This document shows, one piece after another, positions 1 through 7,875 of a stretch of DNA of 12,303 nt. The stretch covers positions 1-12,303 of the forward strand of contig LJUI01000073.1 of the NCBI GenBank assembly GCA_001303705.1, written 5' to 3'. Position numbers and translations under genes: made by a program. The number at the start of each line of letters is the position of its first letter. Positions within the stretch are counted from its first letter, which is position 1. The notes beneath the pieces were generated by a model. The model worked only from the letters and a program-made list of their open reading frames with translations. It was not told where the DNA came from and ran no database searches. Origin of the DNA: a candidate division TA06 bacterium SM23_40. GTDB lineage: Bacteria; LJUI01; SM1-40.

Positions 1-1
1 C

Positions 2-13
2 GAAGAACTGTAG
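2..13 (+). CDS. atpE: 3' end of probable V-type ATP synthase subunit E (partial; possible early stop)
   Basis: Only the last codons (Glu-Glu-Leu, then TAG) are inside the window. Continuing the same frame past the TAG gives VDVSELLFGQGG and a second TAG at 50-52, four bases before the subunit C start. A hydrophobic ending of the type V-x-LLFG is what I expect at the C-terminus of the peripheral-stalk subunit E, and E normally precedes C in this operon order. So either the gene ends at 13 and lacks about 12 usual residues, or the first TAG is a sequencing error or recent mutation. The identification rests on operon order and this short ending, so it is tentative. Confidence 0.5.
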   Translation, partial: EEL

Positions 14-55
14 GTCGACGTGTCGGAGCTCCTGTTCGGGCAAGGGGGGTAGGAG

Positions 56-1090
56 ATGTCGCGCTGGCTGAGATCGCAGAGAACACCGGGTCAGGACACT
101 CGATATGCGTTCGCGGTGGGGCGGATTCGCGCCCTCGAGGCCCGGCTGCTCGACTCTGCGCGGATCGATCGGCTGCTCGATGCCGACGACGCCGAGGAGG
201 CCCTCCGCATCCTGTCCGATTCCGAGTATGGAGGCCTCGTGGCAGAACTCGCCCAGGCGACCCAATTCGAGTCGATCCTCACCGCCGAGGAAGACCGGCT
301 CTGGCGTCTGTTCAATGAGCTCTGTCTGGACGGCTGGCTGCGGGACCTCATCCTCTCCCGGCTCGATTACGCGAATCTCAAGGTGCTGAGCCGGCTTCGC
401 CTCATTCTCAAAAGCGAGGAACCCTGGTCCGCACGTGAGGGCGGGGTAGCGATCGATGTCCTGAGTGAGGCGCTAACGGAACGTACGCCGGCCCTGCTTC
501 CTGATCACCTGGCCTCCGCGGTCGGGGTCCTTCTCGACTCCGAGAGCGAGGGCAGGCTCAGTCCGCGTCAGACAGATCTCGTTCTCGATCACGCGTACTT
601 CGCCTTCCTCCTGCAACAGGCCCAGGACCACGGGACTACGTTCTTCATACAATTCGTCCGCGTCTGGATCGACCTGGTCAATATCGAGACCTTTTTTCGC
701 ATGAGATACTTCAGACCCGATCTGGAAACGGTGCGCCTTGCGTTCCACAACGGGGGGACGATCCCGGTCAGCCACTTCCTGGCGCTGCTCGATGAGCCTC
801 CGGAGGTTCTGGGCCATCGTTTCTACGCCACTGCCTACTTCTCGTTGGTGGAACACGGTTCAGCTGCCCTCGAGGCAACCGGGTCGTTCTCCCGCCTGGA
901 GAAGCTCCTCGATGACTACCTGATCGATTTCGTGCGTCGGACGAAGGTCTACCCATTCGGCTCCGAACCGCTCATCGCTTATCTTCTCGCGAAAGAACAC
1001 GAACTCAAGATGCTGCGAATGATCTTCATGGCAAAGACAGTCCATATTCGGGAGGCAGCGCTGAAGCACCGAATGCCCGAGGTCTACTAG
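56..1090 (+). CDS. atpC: V-type ATP synthase subunit C (central-stalk adaptor, homologue of eukaryotic subunit d)
   Basis: This 344-residue protein matches the usual length and character of the V/A-ATPase C subunit, an all-helical, funnel-shaped adaptor that seats the D/F axle on the membrane rotor ring. The N-terminus has the family's typical start (YAFAVGRIRALEARLLD, about residues 17-33), followed by RIDRLLDADDAEEALRIL. The rest is helix-rich with no membrane segment or signal peptide, as expected for a cytoplasmic subunit. ATG at 56 is preceded by a G-rich ribosome-binding stretch (AAGGGGGG, 42-49) at about 6 bases. It lies between probable subunit E and subunit F, as in Thermus-type operons. 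Note the naming trap: this is V-type C, not the F-type epsilon or c subunit also called AtpC/AtpE. Confidence 0.95.
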   Translation: MSRWLRSQRTPGQDTRYAFAVGRIRALEARLLDSARIDRLLDADDAEEALRILSDSEYGGLVAELAQATQFESILTAEEDRLWRLFNELCLDGWLRDLILSRLDYANLKVLSRLRLILKSEEPWSAREGGVAIDVLSEALTERTPALLPDHLASAVGVLLDSESEGRLSPRQTDLVLDHAYFAFLLQQAQDHGTTFFIQFVRVWIDLVNIETFFRMRYFRPDLETVRLAFHNGGTIPVSHFLALLDEPPEVLGHRFYATAYFSLVEHGSAALEATGSFSRLEKLLDDYLIDFVRRTKVYPFGSEPLIAYLLAKEHELKMLRMIFMAKTVHIREAALKHRMPEVY

Positions 1091-1122
1091 AAGCGATCAC
1101 AGGCCGGCGGAGCGAGAGAACG

Positions 1123-1506
1123 ATGTCGATTGAGAGCTTCACAGATGTCGCAATTGTCGGGAGAGCCGATCAGATACTGCCATACCGGGCTCTCGGGATG
1201 ACGACACACGCAGTCACAGACGCCGAAGAGGCCCGCGATGCGGTTACGGCTCTTGCAAAGAAGGGCGTTCGACTCATCTACGTTATTGAGGATCTGGCAG
1301 CATACATGCAAGATCTGTTGAATGAATATGCAACGTCAACGTTCCCGACGATCGTGCCCATTCCCGCGTCAACAGGACCGACCGGATACGCCATGAAAAG
1401 GCTTCGCCAGACGATCAAGAAGGCGGCAGGGACCGATATCTTCGTGGGCGAGGATGAGGCGGGCACAGAGGAACAGGGCCAGGCTGGAACACAGGGCCGA
1501 GTGTGA
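1123..1506 (+). CDS. atpF: V-type ATP synthase subunit F
   Basis: This small central-stalk subunit binds subunit D and turns with it inside the A3B3 head. Visible family features are the Rossmann-like N-terminus [18 protein letters not shown] (residues 9-26), the central strand LIYVIEDLA (51-59), and the conserved block [20 protein letters not shown] (74-93), ending in the usual region around GTDIF (103-107). Bacterial and archaeal F subunits generally stop near this point. Here about 20 extra residues follow, rich in Glu, Gly and Gln and probably disordered. ATG at 1123 has GGAG at 1109-1112. The gene starts 32 bases after subunit C and stops 10 bases before subunit A. Confidence 0.95.
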   Translation: MSIESFTDVAIVGRADQILPYRALGMTTHAVTDAEEARDAVTALAKKGVRLIYVIEDLAAYMQDLLNEYATSTFPTIVPIPASTGPTGYAMKRLRQTIKKAAGTDIFVGEDEAGTEEQGQAGTQGRV

Positions 1507-1516
1507 GGATCAGGCG

Positions 1517-3298
1517 ATGAATGGCGAAGCAAGAGAGCGTACGGGTACAATCGTGAAGGTAGCAGGGCCACTTGTTGTGGCTGAGGGGATGTCCGGAGCG
1601 AGAATGTTCGACGTCGTCAAGGTGAGCGATAAGCGATTGATCGGGGAGATCATCGAACTCTCGGGTGACCTCGCGTCGATCCAGGTCTACGAGGAGACGG
1701 GAGGCATCGGGACCGGGGAACCGGTCTATCAGACAGGCCAACCGCTATCGGTGGAGCTCGGCCCCGGACTCATCGAATCGATCTATGACGGCATCCAGCG
1801 GCCGCTCGACGTGATCCGCGAGATGGTAGGCGAAAGCATCACGCGCGGCATCGAGGTCCCTGCGCTCAACCGGGAGAAGAAATGGGCATTCGAACCGAAG
1901 GCCGCCGCCGGGGACTCAGTGGTAGAAGGAGATCTTCTGGGCGAGGTTCAAGAGACAACCCTCGTCATCCACAAGATCCTCGTCCCCCCGGGCATCAACG
2001 GAACGATAGAGAGAATCGAGAGCGGCGAGTTCACAGTCGAGGAGACGGTCTGCGTCATAAAGAATGACGACGGCACAACACACGACCTGTCGATGATGCA
2101 GCGCTGGCCCGTTCGAAAATCCCGCCCATACAAGGAAAAGCTCGCCCCGCACATTGCCCTGACAACAGGACAGCGCGTGCTCGACACCTTCTTCCCCGTC
2201 GGAAAGGGAGGCACCGCCTGTGTGCCGGGTCCGTTCGGATCGGGCAAGACTGTCGTACAGCACCAGCTGGCAAAGTGGGCCGACGCAGAGATCATCGTGT
2301 ACATCGGGTGCGGCGAGCGCGGGAACGAGATGACGGACGTTCTTCTCGAGTTCCCCGAGCTCAAGGACCCGCGGAGCGGCGACCCGCTCATGAGGCGGAC
2401 GGTGCTCATCGCCAATACCTCGAACATGCCTGTGGCCGCCCGTGAAGCATCCGTATACACCGGTATCACTATAGCCGAGTACTTCCGGGATATGGGGTAT
2501 AGCGTCGCCGTGATGGCTGACTCGACATCTCGCTGGGCAGAGGCGATGCGGGAGATCTCCGGCAGGCTCGAGGAGATGCCCGGAGAGGAGGGCTATCCCG
2601 CCTACCTGGGAGCGAAGGTGGCTGAGTTCTATGAGAGGGCGGGACGCGTCACCTGCCTGGGCAGCGATTCGCGGGAAGGAGCCATGAGCGTCATCGGCGC
2701 CGTCTCCCCTCCCGGAGGAGACCTCTCCGACCCGGTCGTCCAGGCGACGCTACGTGTCGTCAAAGTCTTCTGGAGCCTCGAAGACAAGCTCGCGTACAAG
2801 CGCCACTTCCCGGCCATCAGCTGGCTCACCAGCTACTCACTCTATCTCGAGAACATAGAGACTTACCTCCGCGAGGAGGTTGCGGAGGATATGCCCGATC
2901 TGCGCAGCGAGGCGATGCGGTTGCTGGAGGAGGAGGCCGAACTCGAGGAGATCGTGCGGCTCGTCGGCATCGATGCCCTCTCTCCTGCCGACCGCCTCAC
3001 GCTCGAGGCCTCCCGTTCGATCCGGGAAGACTTCCTCCACCAGAACGCGTTCCACGAGGTCGACACCTATACATCGATGGAAAAACAGTACAAGATGCTC
3101 CACGTTATCCTCCACTTCTACCATCGCGCAAAGGACGCGCTGGAGAAGGGAGTGCCGATCACGACCATCGAGACGCTTCCCATTAGAGAACGCATTGCGA
3201 GGGCGAAATATATGGCCGAGGACGCCGCCGATCAGATCGTCGCCCTCGAAGATGAGATCGACAAGGCGATCAAAGACGTACTGGCCGAGGCCGCGTAG
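1517..3298 (+). CDS. atpA: V-type ATP synthase subunit A (catalytic)
   Basis: This 593-residue protein is the catalytic subunit of the A3B3 head and hydrolyses or makes ATP. The Walker A loop GPFGSGKT is at about residues 238-245, the conserved GERGNEMTD segment at 266-274, and the Walker B strand [11 protein letters not shown] at 329-339. The long insertion between the N-terminal barrel and the nucleotide-binding domain, present in V-type A but not F-type beta, accounts for its length. I place the start at ATG 1517, giving [24 protein letters not shown], because this matches the family N-terminus and is preceded by GAGG at 1505-1508 overlapping the subunit F stop. The frame is open back to an ATG at 1454, but those 21 extra residues lie within subunit F and look unlike the family. 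Fourth gene of the operon, with subunit B 29 bases downstream. Confidence 0.97.
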   Translation: MNGEARERTGTIVKVAGPLVVAEGMSGARMFDVVKVSDKRLIGEIIELSGDLASIQVYEETGGIGTGEPVYQTGQPLSVELGPGLIESIYDGIQRPLDVIREMVGESITRGIEVPALNREKKWAFEPKAAAGDSVVEGDLLGEVQETTLVIHKILVPPGINGTIERIESGEFTVEETVCVIKNDDGTTHDLSMMQRWPVRKSRPYKEKLAPHIALTTGQRVLDTFFPVGKGGTACVPGPFGSGKTVVQHQLAKWADAEIIVYIGCGERGNEMTDVLLEFPELKDPRSGDPLMRRTVLIANTSNMPVAAREASVYTGITIAEYFRDMGYSVAVMADSTSRWAEAMREISGRLEEMPGEEGYPAYLGAKVAEFYERAGRVTCLGSDSREGAMSVIGAVSPPGGDLSDPVVQATLRVVKVFWSLEDKLAYKRHFPAISWLTSYSLYLENIETYLREEVAEDMPDLRSEAMRLLEEEAELEEIVRLVGIDALSPADRLTLEASRSIREDFLHQNAFHEVDTYTSMEKQYKMLHVILHFYHRAKDALEKGVPITTIETLPIRERIARAKYMAEDAADQIVALEDEIDKAIKDVLAEAA

Positions 3299-3327
3299 GA
3301 GCGAGCGCTACTTGCGGGGGGGAACCG

Positions 3328-4758
3328 ATGCTGAAGGAGTATTCGACTATCACGAAGATCAGCGGACCTCTCATTTTGGTAGAAGAGGTAGAGGGGGTCA
3401 AGTACGAGGAGATCGTAGAAGTGAAACTCCCCACCGGCGAGATCCGGCGAGGGAGGGTACTCGAGGTCGACCGAGACAAGGCGCTCGTCCAGATATTCGA
3501 GGGAACGACCGGCATCGACGTCACCAAGAGCAAAGTGAAATTCCTCGGCAAGGGGATTGAACTCGGCCTCTCCATGGACATGCTGGGGCGGGTCTTCGAT
3601 GGCCTCGGCAGGCCGATCGATAAAGGCCCGAAGATCATCCCCGAGAGGCGGGCCGACATCAACGGTGCGCCGCTCAACCCGTACGCCCGCGACTACCCGA
3701 ATGAGTTCATCCAGACGGGCATCTCCGCAATCGATGGACTCAACACGCTCGTCCGCGGCCAGAAGCTCCCCATCTTCTCTGGATCCGGCCTCCCGCACAA
3801 CCGTGTCGCCGCCCAGATCGCCCGGCAGGCAACTGTTCTCGGGAAAGAGGAAACCTTCGCCGTCGTCTTCGGGGCAATGGGAATCACATTCGAGGAGGCC
3901 GACTTCTTCATCAGCGACTTCCGGCGAACCGGAGCGATCGAACGCGCGGTCCTGTTCATCAACCTTGCCGACGACCCGGCGGTAGAGCGCCTGGCAACCC
4001 CGCGGATGGCATTCACCGCCGCCGAGTACCTTGCGTTCGAAAAGGATACCCACGTCCTCGTTATCCTCACCGACATGACGAACTACTGCGAGGCGCTGAG
4101 ACAGGTGTCGGCCGCCCGGAAGGAGATTCCCGGCCGGCGGGGGGATCCCGGCTACCTCTATACCGACCTGGCGACGGTGTACGAGCGGGCGGGGAGGGTC
4201 ATGGGGAAGAAGGGGTCGATCACCCTCATCCCTATCCTCACCATGCCCGAGGACGACAAGACCCATCCCATCCCCGATCTCACCGGATACATCACTGAGG
4301 GCCAGGTCATCCTTACACGTCCTCTGCACCGCAAGAAGGTGTCGCCCCCGATCGACGTCCTGCCGTCGCTCTCCCGACTCAAAGACAAGGGGATCGGCCC
4401 GGAGAAGACGCGGGAAGACCATGCCGATGTCTTCAATCAGCTCTTCGCTGCCTACGCACGGGGCAAGGAGGCCCAGGAACTGGCAGTCATTCTCGGTGAG
4501 GCTGCCCTCTCCGACACGGACAAACTCTATCTGAAGTTCTCAGCAGTCTTCGAGGAGCGGTACGTCTCACAGGGAGAGGAGGAGAATCGCACCATCGAAC
4601 AGACACTCGATCTCGGCTGGGAACTCCTCTCCGTGTTCCCGCGGGCAGAGCTGAAGAGGATACGGGAGGAATATCTGGACAAGTACCTGACGAGATTCAA
4701 GAAGGAAGAGACGGCGGCAGAGCCGGAGAAGGAAGCGGAGATGGTCGCCCCGACATAG
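3328..4758 (+). CDS. atpB: V-type ATP synthase subunit B (non-catalytic nucleotide-binding)
   Basis: This 476-residue protein is the regulatory partner of subunit A in the A3B3 head. The beta-barrel domain ([18 protein letters not shown] onward) is followed by the nucleotide-binding fold. Where subunit A has a P-loop, B has the degenerate FSGSGLPHN (about residues 150-158), the normal state for V-type B. The segment [16 protein letters not shown] (275-290) is another recognisable family block. The C-terminal helical domain ends in an acidic, low-complexity tail (about residues 460-476) that is probably disordered. ATG at 3328 follows a G-rich stretch at 3316-3322. The gene sits 29 bases after A and 19 bases before D. 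There is no signal peptide or membrane segment. Confidence 0.97.
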   Translation: MLKEYSTITKISGPLILVEEVEGVKYEEIVEVKLPTGEIRRGRVLEVDRDKALVQIFEGTTGIDVTKSKVKFLGKGIELGLSMDMLGRVFDGLGRPIDKGPKIIPERRADINGAPLNPYARDYPNEFIQTGISAIDGLNTLVRGQKLPIFSGSGLPHNRVAAQIARQATVLGKEETFAVVFGAMGITFEEADFFISDFRRTGAIERAVLFINLADDPAVERLATPRMAFTAAEYLAFEKDTHVLVILTDMTNYCEALRQVSAARKEIPGRRGDPGYLYTDLATVYERAGRVMGKKGSITLIPILTMPEDDKTHPIPDLTGYITEGQVILTRPLHRKKVSPPIDVLPSLSRLKDKGIGPEKTREDHADVFNQLFAAYARGKEAQELAVILGEAALSDTDKLYLKFSAVFEERYVSQGEEENRTIEQTLDLGWELLSVFPRAELKRIREEYLDKYLTRFKKEETAAEPEKEAEMVAPT

Positions 4759-4761
4759 ACC

Positions 4762-4767
4762 GGAGGA
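4762..4767 (+). promoter_or_regulatory. Ribosome binding site for subunit D (GTG start)
   Basis: GGAGGA lies 10 bases before a GTG codon. It supports GTG 4778 as the start, and the resulting N-terminus matches the subunit D family. Confidence 0.7.
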
Positions 4768-4777
4768 AGACGACGCC

Positions 4778-5398
4778 GTGATACTCGATATCAACCCGAC
4801 CCGGATGGAGCTCCTGCGGCTGCGCAAGCGCATCGTCATCGCCCGCCGCGGCCACAAGTTGCTCAAAGACAAGCAAGATGAGCTCATGCGCCAGCTCATC
4901 GACCTGATCCGCGAGATCAGGGATCTGAGGCGAAGGGTCGAGCGCGAACTGACCGAGGCATCTCAGCGCTTCCTCCTGGCAAAGGCTGCGCTCAGGCCCG
5001 GCACGATCGAGGGTTCCCTGCTCGTCCCCACGGCCGACCTCGGTCTCGCAGTTGAGCGACGTCACATCATGAACATCCGCGCTCCGGTCTTCGCTGCTGC
5101 CCTGACGGGCACTATTCACTGCTACGGGTACCTCGGCACGTCGGGCGAGCTCGATGCCTCCCTCCTCGCCCTGCAGAACGCGATGAAGCTCCTCGTGGAG
5201 CTCGCTCAGAAGGAGAAGACCATACAGCTCCTGGCCGACGAGATCGAGAAGACGCGCCGCCGCGTCAACGCCCTCGAATACGTCCTCATCCCCGACCTCA
5301 CCGATACGATCAAGTACATCTCCATGAAGCTCTCGGAGATGGAACGCTCGAATCTCTCGCGTCTCATGAGGGTGAAGGAGATCGTCCGCGAGCACTGA
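4778..5398 (+). CDS. atpD: V-type ATP synthase subunit D (rotor axle)
   Basis: This 206-residue protein is the central shaft that turns inside A3B3. Its start, INPTRMELLRLRKRIVIARR (residues 5-24), is the standard family N-terminus. Two long helices (about residues 8-70 and 125-200) are predicted to form the antiparallel coiled coil, with a short globular middle (about 78-122). The start is GTG at 4778, with GGAGGA at 4762-4767 about 10 bases upstream. This is the last gene of the operon. After its stop the region turns non-coding and the next gene points the other way. No convincing intrinsic terminator lies immediately downstream on the + strand. Confidence 0.96.
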   Translation: MILDINPTRMELLRLRKRIVIARRGHKLLKDKQDELMRQLIDLIREIRDLRRRVERELTEASQRFLLAKAALRPGTIEGSLLVPTADLGLAVERRHIMNIRAPVFAAALTGTIHCYGYLGTSGELDASLLALQNAMKLLVELAQKEKTIQLLADEIEKTRRRVNALEYVLIPDLTDTIKYISMKLSEMERSNLSRLMRVKEIVREH

Positions 5399-5426
5399 CG
5401 AGCCCCCCTTATCCCATCCCTACCCC

Positions 5427-5450
5427 TCTAGTCTAAAATCTAGTCTAAAA
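5427..5450. repeat. Exact 12-bp tandem repeat, two copies
   Basis: TCTAGTCTAAAA occurs twice head to tail (5427-5438 and 5439-5450), 29 bases after the subunit D stop. It is AT-rich in a GC-rich setting. No protein or RNA role is evident. It may be slippage-generated, or may mark a junction at the far end of the intron remnant in this gap. Confidence 0.9.
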
Positions 5451-5569
5451 CGGATACCTCTCGAAGTCGCGGCTCCCCTTGTCTGAGGGGGCGTCGAGGG
5501 CCGGGCTGACCGCCAGCACTCGATTTTTCTGCGTCCCCTGGAAAGGCCTGGCCGGGCTCCAATCGAGCA

Positions 5570-5672
5570 AGACCAGGTGTCATCAAGGGCGCTCCTGCCC
5601 TGGCTCAGGGTTCCGTTCGTCACGGCCCGTACAGGACTCTCACCTCCCGGATGCATGACATGCCTGGCACAC
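5570..5672 (-). mobile_element. Probable 5' fragment of a group IIC intron (domain I)
   Basis: Read on the - strand from 5672, the sequence begins GTGTGCCAGGCATG and soon reads GGTGAGAGTCC. From memory, the Oceanobacillus iheyensis group IIC intron RNA begins GUGUGCCCGGCAUG and carries GGUGAGAGUCC at about the same distance, so order, spacing and sequence agree. The start lies 12 bases past the terminator hairpin at 5685-5710, the usual insertion target of group IIC introns. Less than 280 bases remain before the ATPase operon. No reverse transcriptase is present and I found no domain V, so this would be a remnant. The left boundary is uncertain: structured sequence continues to about 5500. 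Recognition is by eye and needs a covariance-model search. Confidence 0.55.
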
Positions 5673-5684
5673 CACCTGAGAGAA

Positions 5685-5710
5685 GGCCCCAACCTCTATC
5701 GGTTGGGGCC
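5685..5710 (-). terminator. Intrinsic terminator hairpin after the 609-aa secreted-protein gene
   Basis: A perfect 10-bp inverted repeat GGCCCCAACC / GGTTGGGGCC encloses a 6-base loop, 35 bases downstream of the stop codon. On the - strand it is followed by a weak pyrimidine tract, TTCTCTC. An adjacent GAGA/TCTC pair can extend the stem past a one-base bulge. The convergent ATPase operon might also use it from the other side, though no T-tract follows on the + strand. Confidence 0.8.
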
Positions 5711-5745
5711 TCTCGTCAGTCTATACGCTCCAGGCGTCCTCCAGG

Positions 5746-7575
5746 CTACGGCAGCTTGGTCAGCGGGAATGCATCCCTGTCAACCCAGCCTGGATACGGA
5801 CCGAGATAGAGCCTGATGAGGTAGTCGCCAGCTGGTGCTCCCTGCGGCACGTTGAGCGTCCGCGTCACGGTCACTTGGTGCCCCGCGGGGAACGTCAGCT
5901 GGATCGGGCCCTCGACCGGGCCGTATTCGTTCCCGTTCGGGAGCCTGGCCATGAGCCACGCCTTGAACGTCTGCGAACTGCCGGTGCAGTTCTTGACTCT
6001 GGCCGTGAACGTGAACGAGCCGCCCTGTGCCGGGATCACGATCGGCGCATTATGCGGGAAGAGATCCGCACCGAGGCCGGTGAACTCGCAGGTGTGCACG
6101 TTCAGGTTCATGACGGGGTTCTCTGTCCAGGTCCCCTCGTTCTGCGGCATCCCGCCAGCATCCTTGTCGTTGATGTAGATGATCGCGAGCGAGTCATCCA
6201 CGACTCCAGCCATCGACGGATAGTCATCGTCGTCGCAGTCTCCCGGTGCCGCGTTCGGAGTCGGGGAATTGGTCAGATTGATCGGCGTCGACCACGTCCG
6301 GCCGTTGTCGGTCGAGTACGACGCATACAGCTCACCGTTCGGCCAGCCGAGCATCGAGACATCGCCCTCATCACAGACCACCCACACGCAGTACAGGAAC
6401 CCGGTGTACGGATCGATGGCGATCGCCGGCCTGTCAGCCGCGAACCGCCAGCCACCCGGATCGAGGCTGTACGGGTACCAGCCAAATGCCGGAGCGATCT
6501 TCGTCAGGCCGGCTGCCTGGCTCCAGTGGTAGATCGCGGACTGGTACGGGAAGTAGGCCGAGTCGCCAGAGGCATGATACCCCGTAAAGACGAAGTGGAG
6601 GGAATCACCCTCGTCGAACAGAACATCGACATCGCAGTACGCCCGCATCGAGTCGGCCATCTGAAACTGGGTCGCGTTCTGAATCGCACCCCAGTTCGCA
6701 CCGTTGTCGAACGACATCCGGTAGTAGATGTCCGCGTTCAGCTGGTAGCTCAACGGCGGCGGTGTAAGCACTCTGGGATGGCAGTAGGCATACGCCACTG
6801 TCCCGCTGTGCCGTGACGCCGCTACCGTATAGCTGATCGTCCAGGTCGTATCGACGACCGCCCAATTCTGCCAGTTGAGGCCGCCGTCGGTCGAACGGCT
6901 GTAGTACACCTCGTGCGGATCTCCAGCAGTGACGACCTGATGCGTGGAGACGACGTGCAGATAGTCCATATTGTCGCGGGCGATCGACGGCCAGATCGGC
7001 TGCCCGGGATCACCGGGATAACTCAGGGTGTCGATCGAGTGCATGATGAACGTCCCGAAGCCCGCTGCCACGTCGATGCCCACAGCGGCATGGTACTCTC
7101 CACCCGAGACCCTCCGCTGGTGCATCGCCACTGCCCCACGACCATCGGACAGCACGCACATCTTGGTGTAACCGGAGTAGTACGGGCTGCCGACCTGCGT
7201 GCCCACGCCCGGCCACTTGTACGTGCCGTTGCGCCGCCGGAAGTTGTAGTAGATCTGCCGCTGCGTAGCACCCAGGTCCAGGCCGTTCGTCCAGCACATA
7301 TGCTCGAACGGACGCCCGGTCCCATCGAACGGCTCCACAACCTTCATCTTGTTGCTCGAGCCGTTGTGCTGATAGTCGTACCAGGTCATTCCGACCTGCG
7401 TCCCCGGCGAAGCGGTCACGACCTCGGTCATGAAGGTCACACCCGCGTCGACCTCTTCATCGCCGACCAAGGCCCTCTCTACCCGCTCGCTGTTCAGCAT
7501 GATCTCCGTGCTCGATACCGCAGCTGCCGCGGCGAAGACGAGCACGAAGAGCATAATGGAAGTCCTCTTTGTCAT
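5746..7575 (-). CDS. Secreted Asp-box (BNR/sialidase-like fold) protein, function unknown
   Basis: This 609-residue exported protein begins with a signal peptide (basic MTKR, then a hydrophobic stretch to about residue 20). Three Asp-box motifs of the S-x-D-x-G-x-x-W type lie at 228-235 (STDGGLNW), 288-295 (SFDNGANW) and 421-428 (STDNGRTW), indicating a sialidase-type beta-propeller. These motifs are structural and do not show sialidase activity. Residues about 510-609 form an Ig-like domain resembling the C-terminus of the protein encoded at 10690-12303. There is no FlgD-like sorting domain. The start is ATG 7575, seven bases after GGAGGAG; an in-frame TTG at 7596 would lie upstream of that site. 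A promoter is predicted near 7876-7904 and a terminator at 5685-5710. Substrate and role are unknown. Confidence 0.9.
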   Translation of the reverse strand: MTKRTSIMLFVLVFAAAAAVSSTEIMLNSERVERALVGDEEVDAGVTFMTEVVTASPGTQVGMTWYDYQHNGSSNKMKVVEPFDGTGRPFEHMCWTNGLDLGATQRQIYYNFRRRNGTYKWPGVGTQVGSPYYSGYTKMCVLSDGRGAVAMHQRRVSGGEYHAAVGIDVAAGFGTFIMHSIDTLSYPGDPGQPIWPSIARDNMDYLHVVSTHQVVTAGDPHEVYYSRSTDGGLNWQNWAVVDTTWTISYTVAASRHSGTVAYAYCHPRVLTPPPLSYQLNADIYYRMSFDNGANWGAIQNATQFQMADSMRAYCDVDVLFDEGDSLHFVFTGYHASGDSAYFPYQSAIYHWSQAAGLTKIAPAFGWYPYSLDPGGWRFAADRPAIAIDPYTGFLYCVWVVCDEGDVSMLGWPNGELYASYSTDNGRTWSTPINLTNSPTPNAAPGDCDDDDYPSMAGVVDDSLAIIYINDKDAGGMPQNEGTWTENPVMNLNVHTCEFTGLGADLFPHNAPIVIPAQGGSFTFTARVKNCTGSSQTFKAWLMARLPNGNEYGPVEGPIQLTFPAGHQVTVTRTLNVPQGAPAGDYLIRLYLGPYPGWVDRDAFPLTKLP

Positions 7576-7582
7576 GCGCACA

Positions 7583-7589
7583 CTCCTCC
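7583..7589 (-). promoter_or_regulatory. Ribosome binding site fixing the start at 7575
   Basis: On the - strand GGAGGAG ends 7 bases before ATG 7575. It rules out the in-frame TTG at 7596, whose use would place this site inside the coding region. Confidence 0.8.
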
Positions 7590-7626
7590 ACTCCAAAGCT
7601 CCCGGGCACCCCCCCCAACGCTACGC

Positions 7627-7645
7627 ACGAGGGCACCCACCTCGT
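7627..7645 (-). other. Small stem-loop in the leader of the 609-aa gene
   Basis: ACGAGG and CCTCGT form a perfect 6-bp stem with a 7-base loop, about 50 bases upstream of the start codon. It may be part of the leader fold. Its role is unknown. Confidence 0.35.
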
Positions 7646-7717
7646 TTCGGCATCCGCTCCTTCTTGTCTCCCTCGGTAGCCCTCACCTCCTTCCCCCTCG
7701 GGTATTCTATCTTCACT

Positions 7718-7816
7718 TCACGCCGAGGCAAAAAAGAACCCTTCGGAACGGTGTTCCTCCGGGATCGAAGGCATTCTCTCCCCTTCGCCAACCACCGCCC
7801 CGGCGCCCGAAACCAA
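7718..7816 (-). CDS. Possible 32-codon leader ORF
   Basis: In the transcript leader, AAGGAGG (positions 7825-7831 on this strand) lies 8 bases before a TTG that opens a 32-codon frame ending in TGA at 7718. The frame runs through the terminator-like hairpin and its T-tract, which encodes consecutive Phe codons. The peptide has no recognisable homology, and TTG starts are uncommon. It is listed because of the strong ribosome site and its overlap with the hairpin, not because of protein evidence. Confidence 0.2.
   Translation of the reverse strand: MVSGAGAVVGEGERMPSIPEEHRSEGFFFASA
7730..7776 (-). terminator. Terminator-like hairpin inside the leader (possible attenuator)
   Basis: On the - strand CCTTCG (7771-7766) pairs with CGAAGG (7745-7740), and GAAC (7756-7753) with GTTC (7749-7746), leaving a 9-base bulge. 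GAA/TTC can extend the base of the stem, and six T residues follow at 7735-7730. It lies about 95-140 bases after the predicted transcription start and 155 bases before the gene. It could end a short RNA or act as an attenuator. The stem is imperfect, so strength is uncertain. Confidence 0.35.
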
Positions 7817-7843
7817 TGGCAGCACCTCCTTCCGCCCGCCTTA

Positions 7844-7864
7844 CATCGGACAGTTGACCCGATG
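7844..7864 (-). promoter_or_regulatory. Inverted repeat at the predicted 5' end of the transcript
   Basis: CATCGG and CCGATG form a perfect 6-bp inverted repeat with a 9-base spacer. It starts about 5 bases after the predicted transcription start, so it could be an mRNA-stabilising 5' stem-loop or an operator. Confidence 0.4.
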
Positions 7865-7875
7865 ATATTTGCCCT

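Noticed and set aside
11-13. TAG read as pyrrolysine in subunit E
   Set aside because: TAG ends three clear genes in this window, and no pyrrolysine system is visible.
1454-1516. In-frame extension of subunit A to an upstream ATG at 1454
   Set aside because: The extra residues overlap subunit F, are unlike the A family, and the ribosome site and family N-terminus fit ATG 1517.
3232-4422. 396-codon open frame on the - strand opposite subunit B
   Set aside because: It lies wholly over subunit B and the end of A, which are certain genes. It is an artefact of GC-rich codon use and has no recognisable protein features.
5420-5692. 90-codon open frame on the - strand, beginning MGPSLRW
   Set aside because: It overlaps the terminator hairpin and the intron-like RNA sequence. 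It is more likely the chance translation of a structured RNA than a gene.
7576-7596. TTG start at 7596 for the 609-aa protein
   Set aside because: ATG 7575 has a well-spaced GGAGGAG, which would lie inside the coding region if TTG were used. The signal peptide also begins properly at MTKR.
5875-7857. Two long Arg/Pro/Val-rich frames on the + strand (5875-6816 and 6913-7857)
   Set aside because: They are antisense to the secreted-protein gene or its leader, have low-complexity composition, and show no ribosome site or family resemblance.
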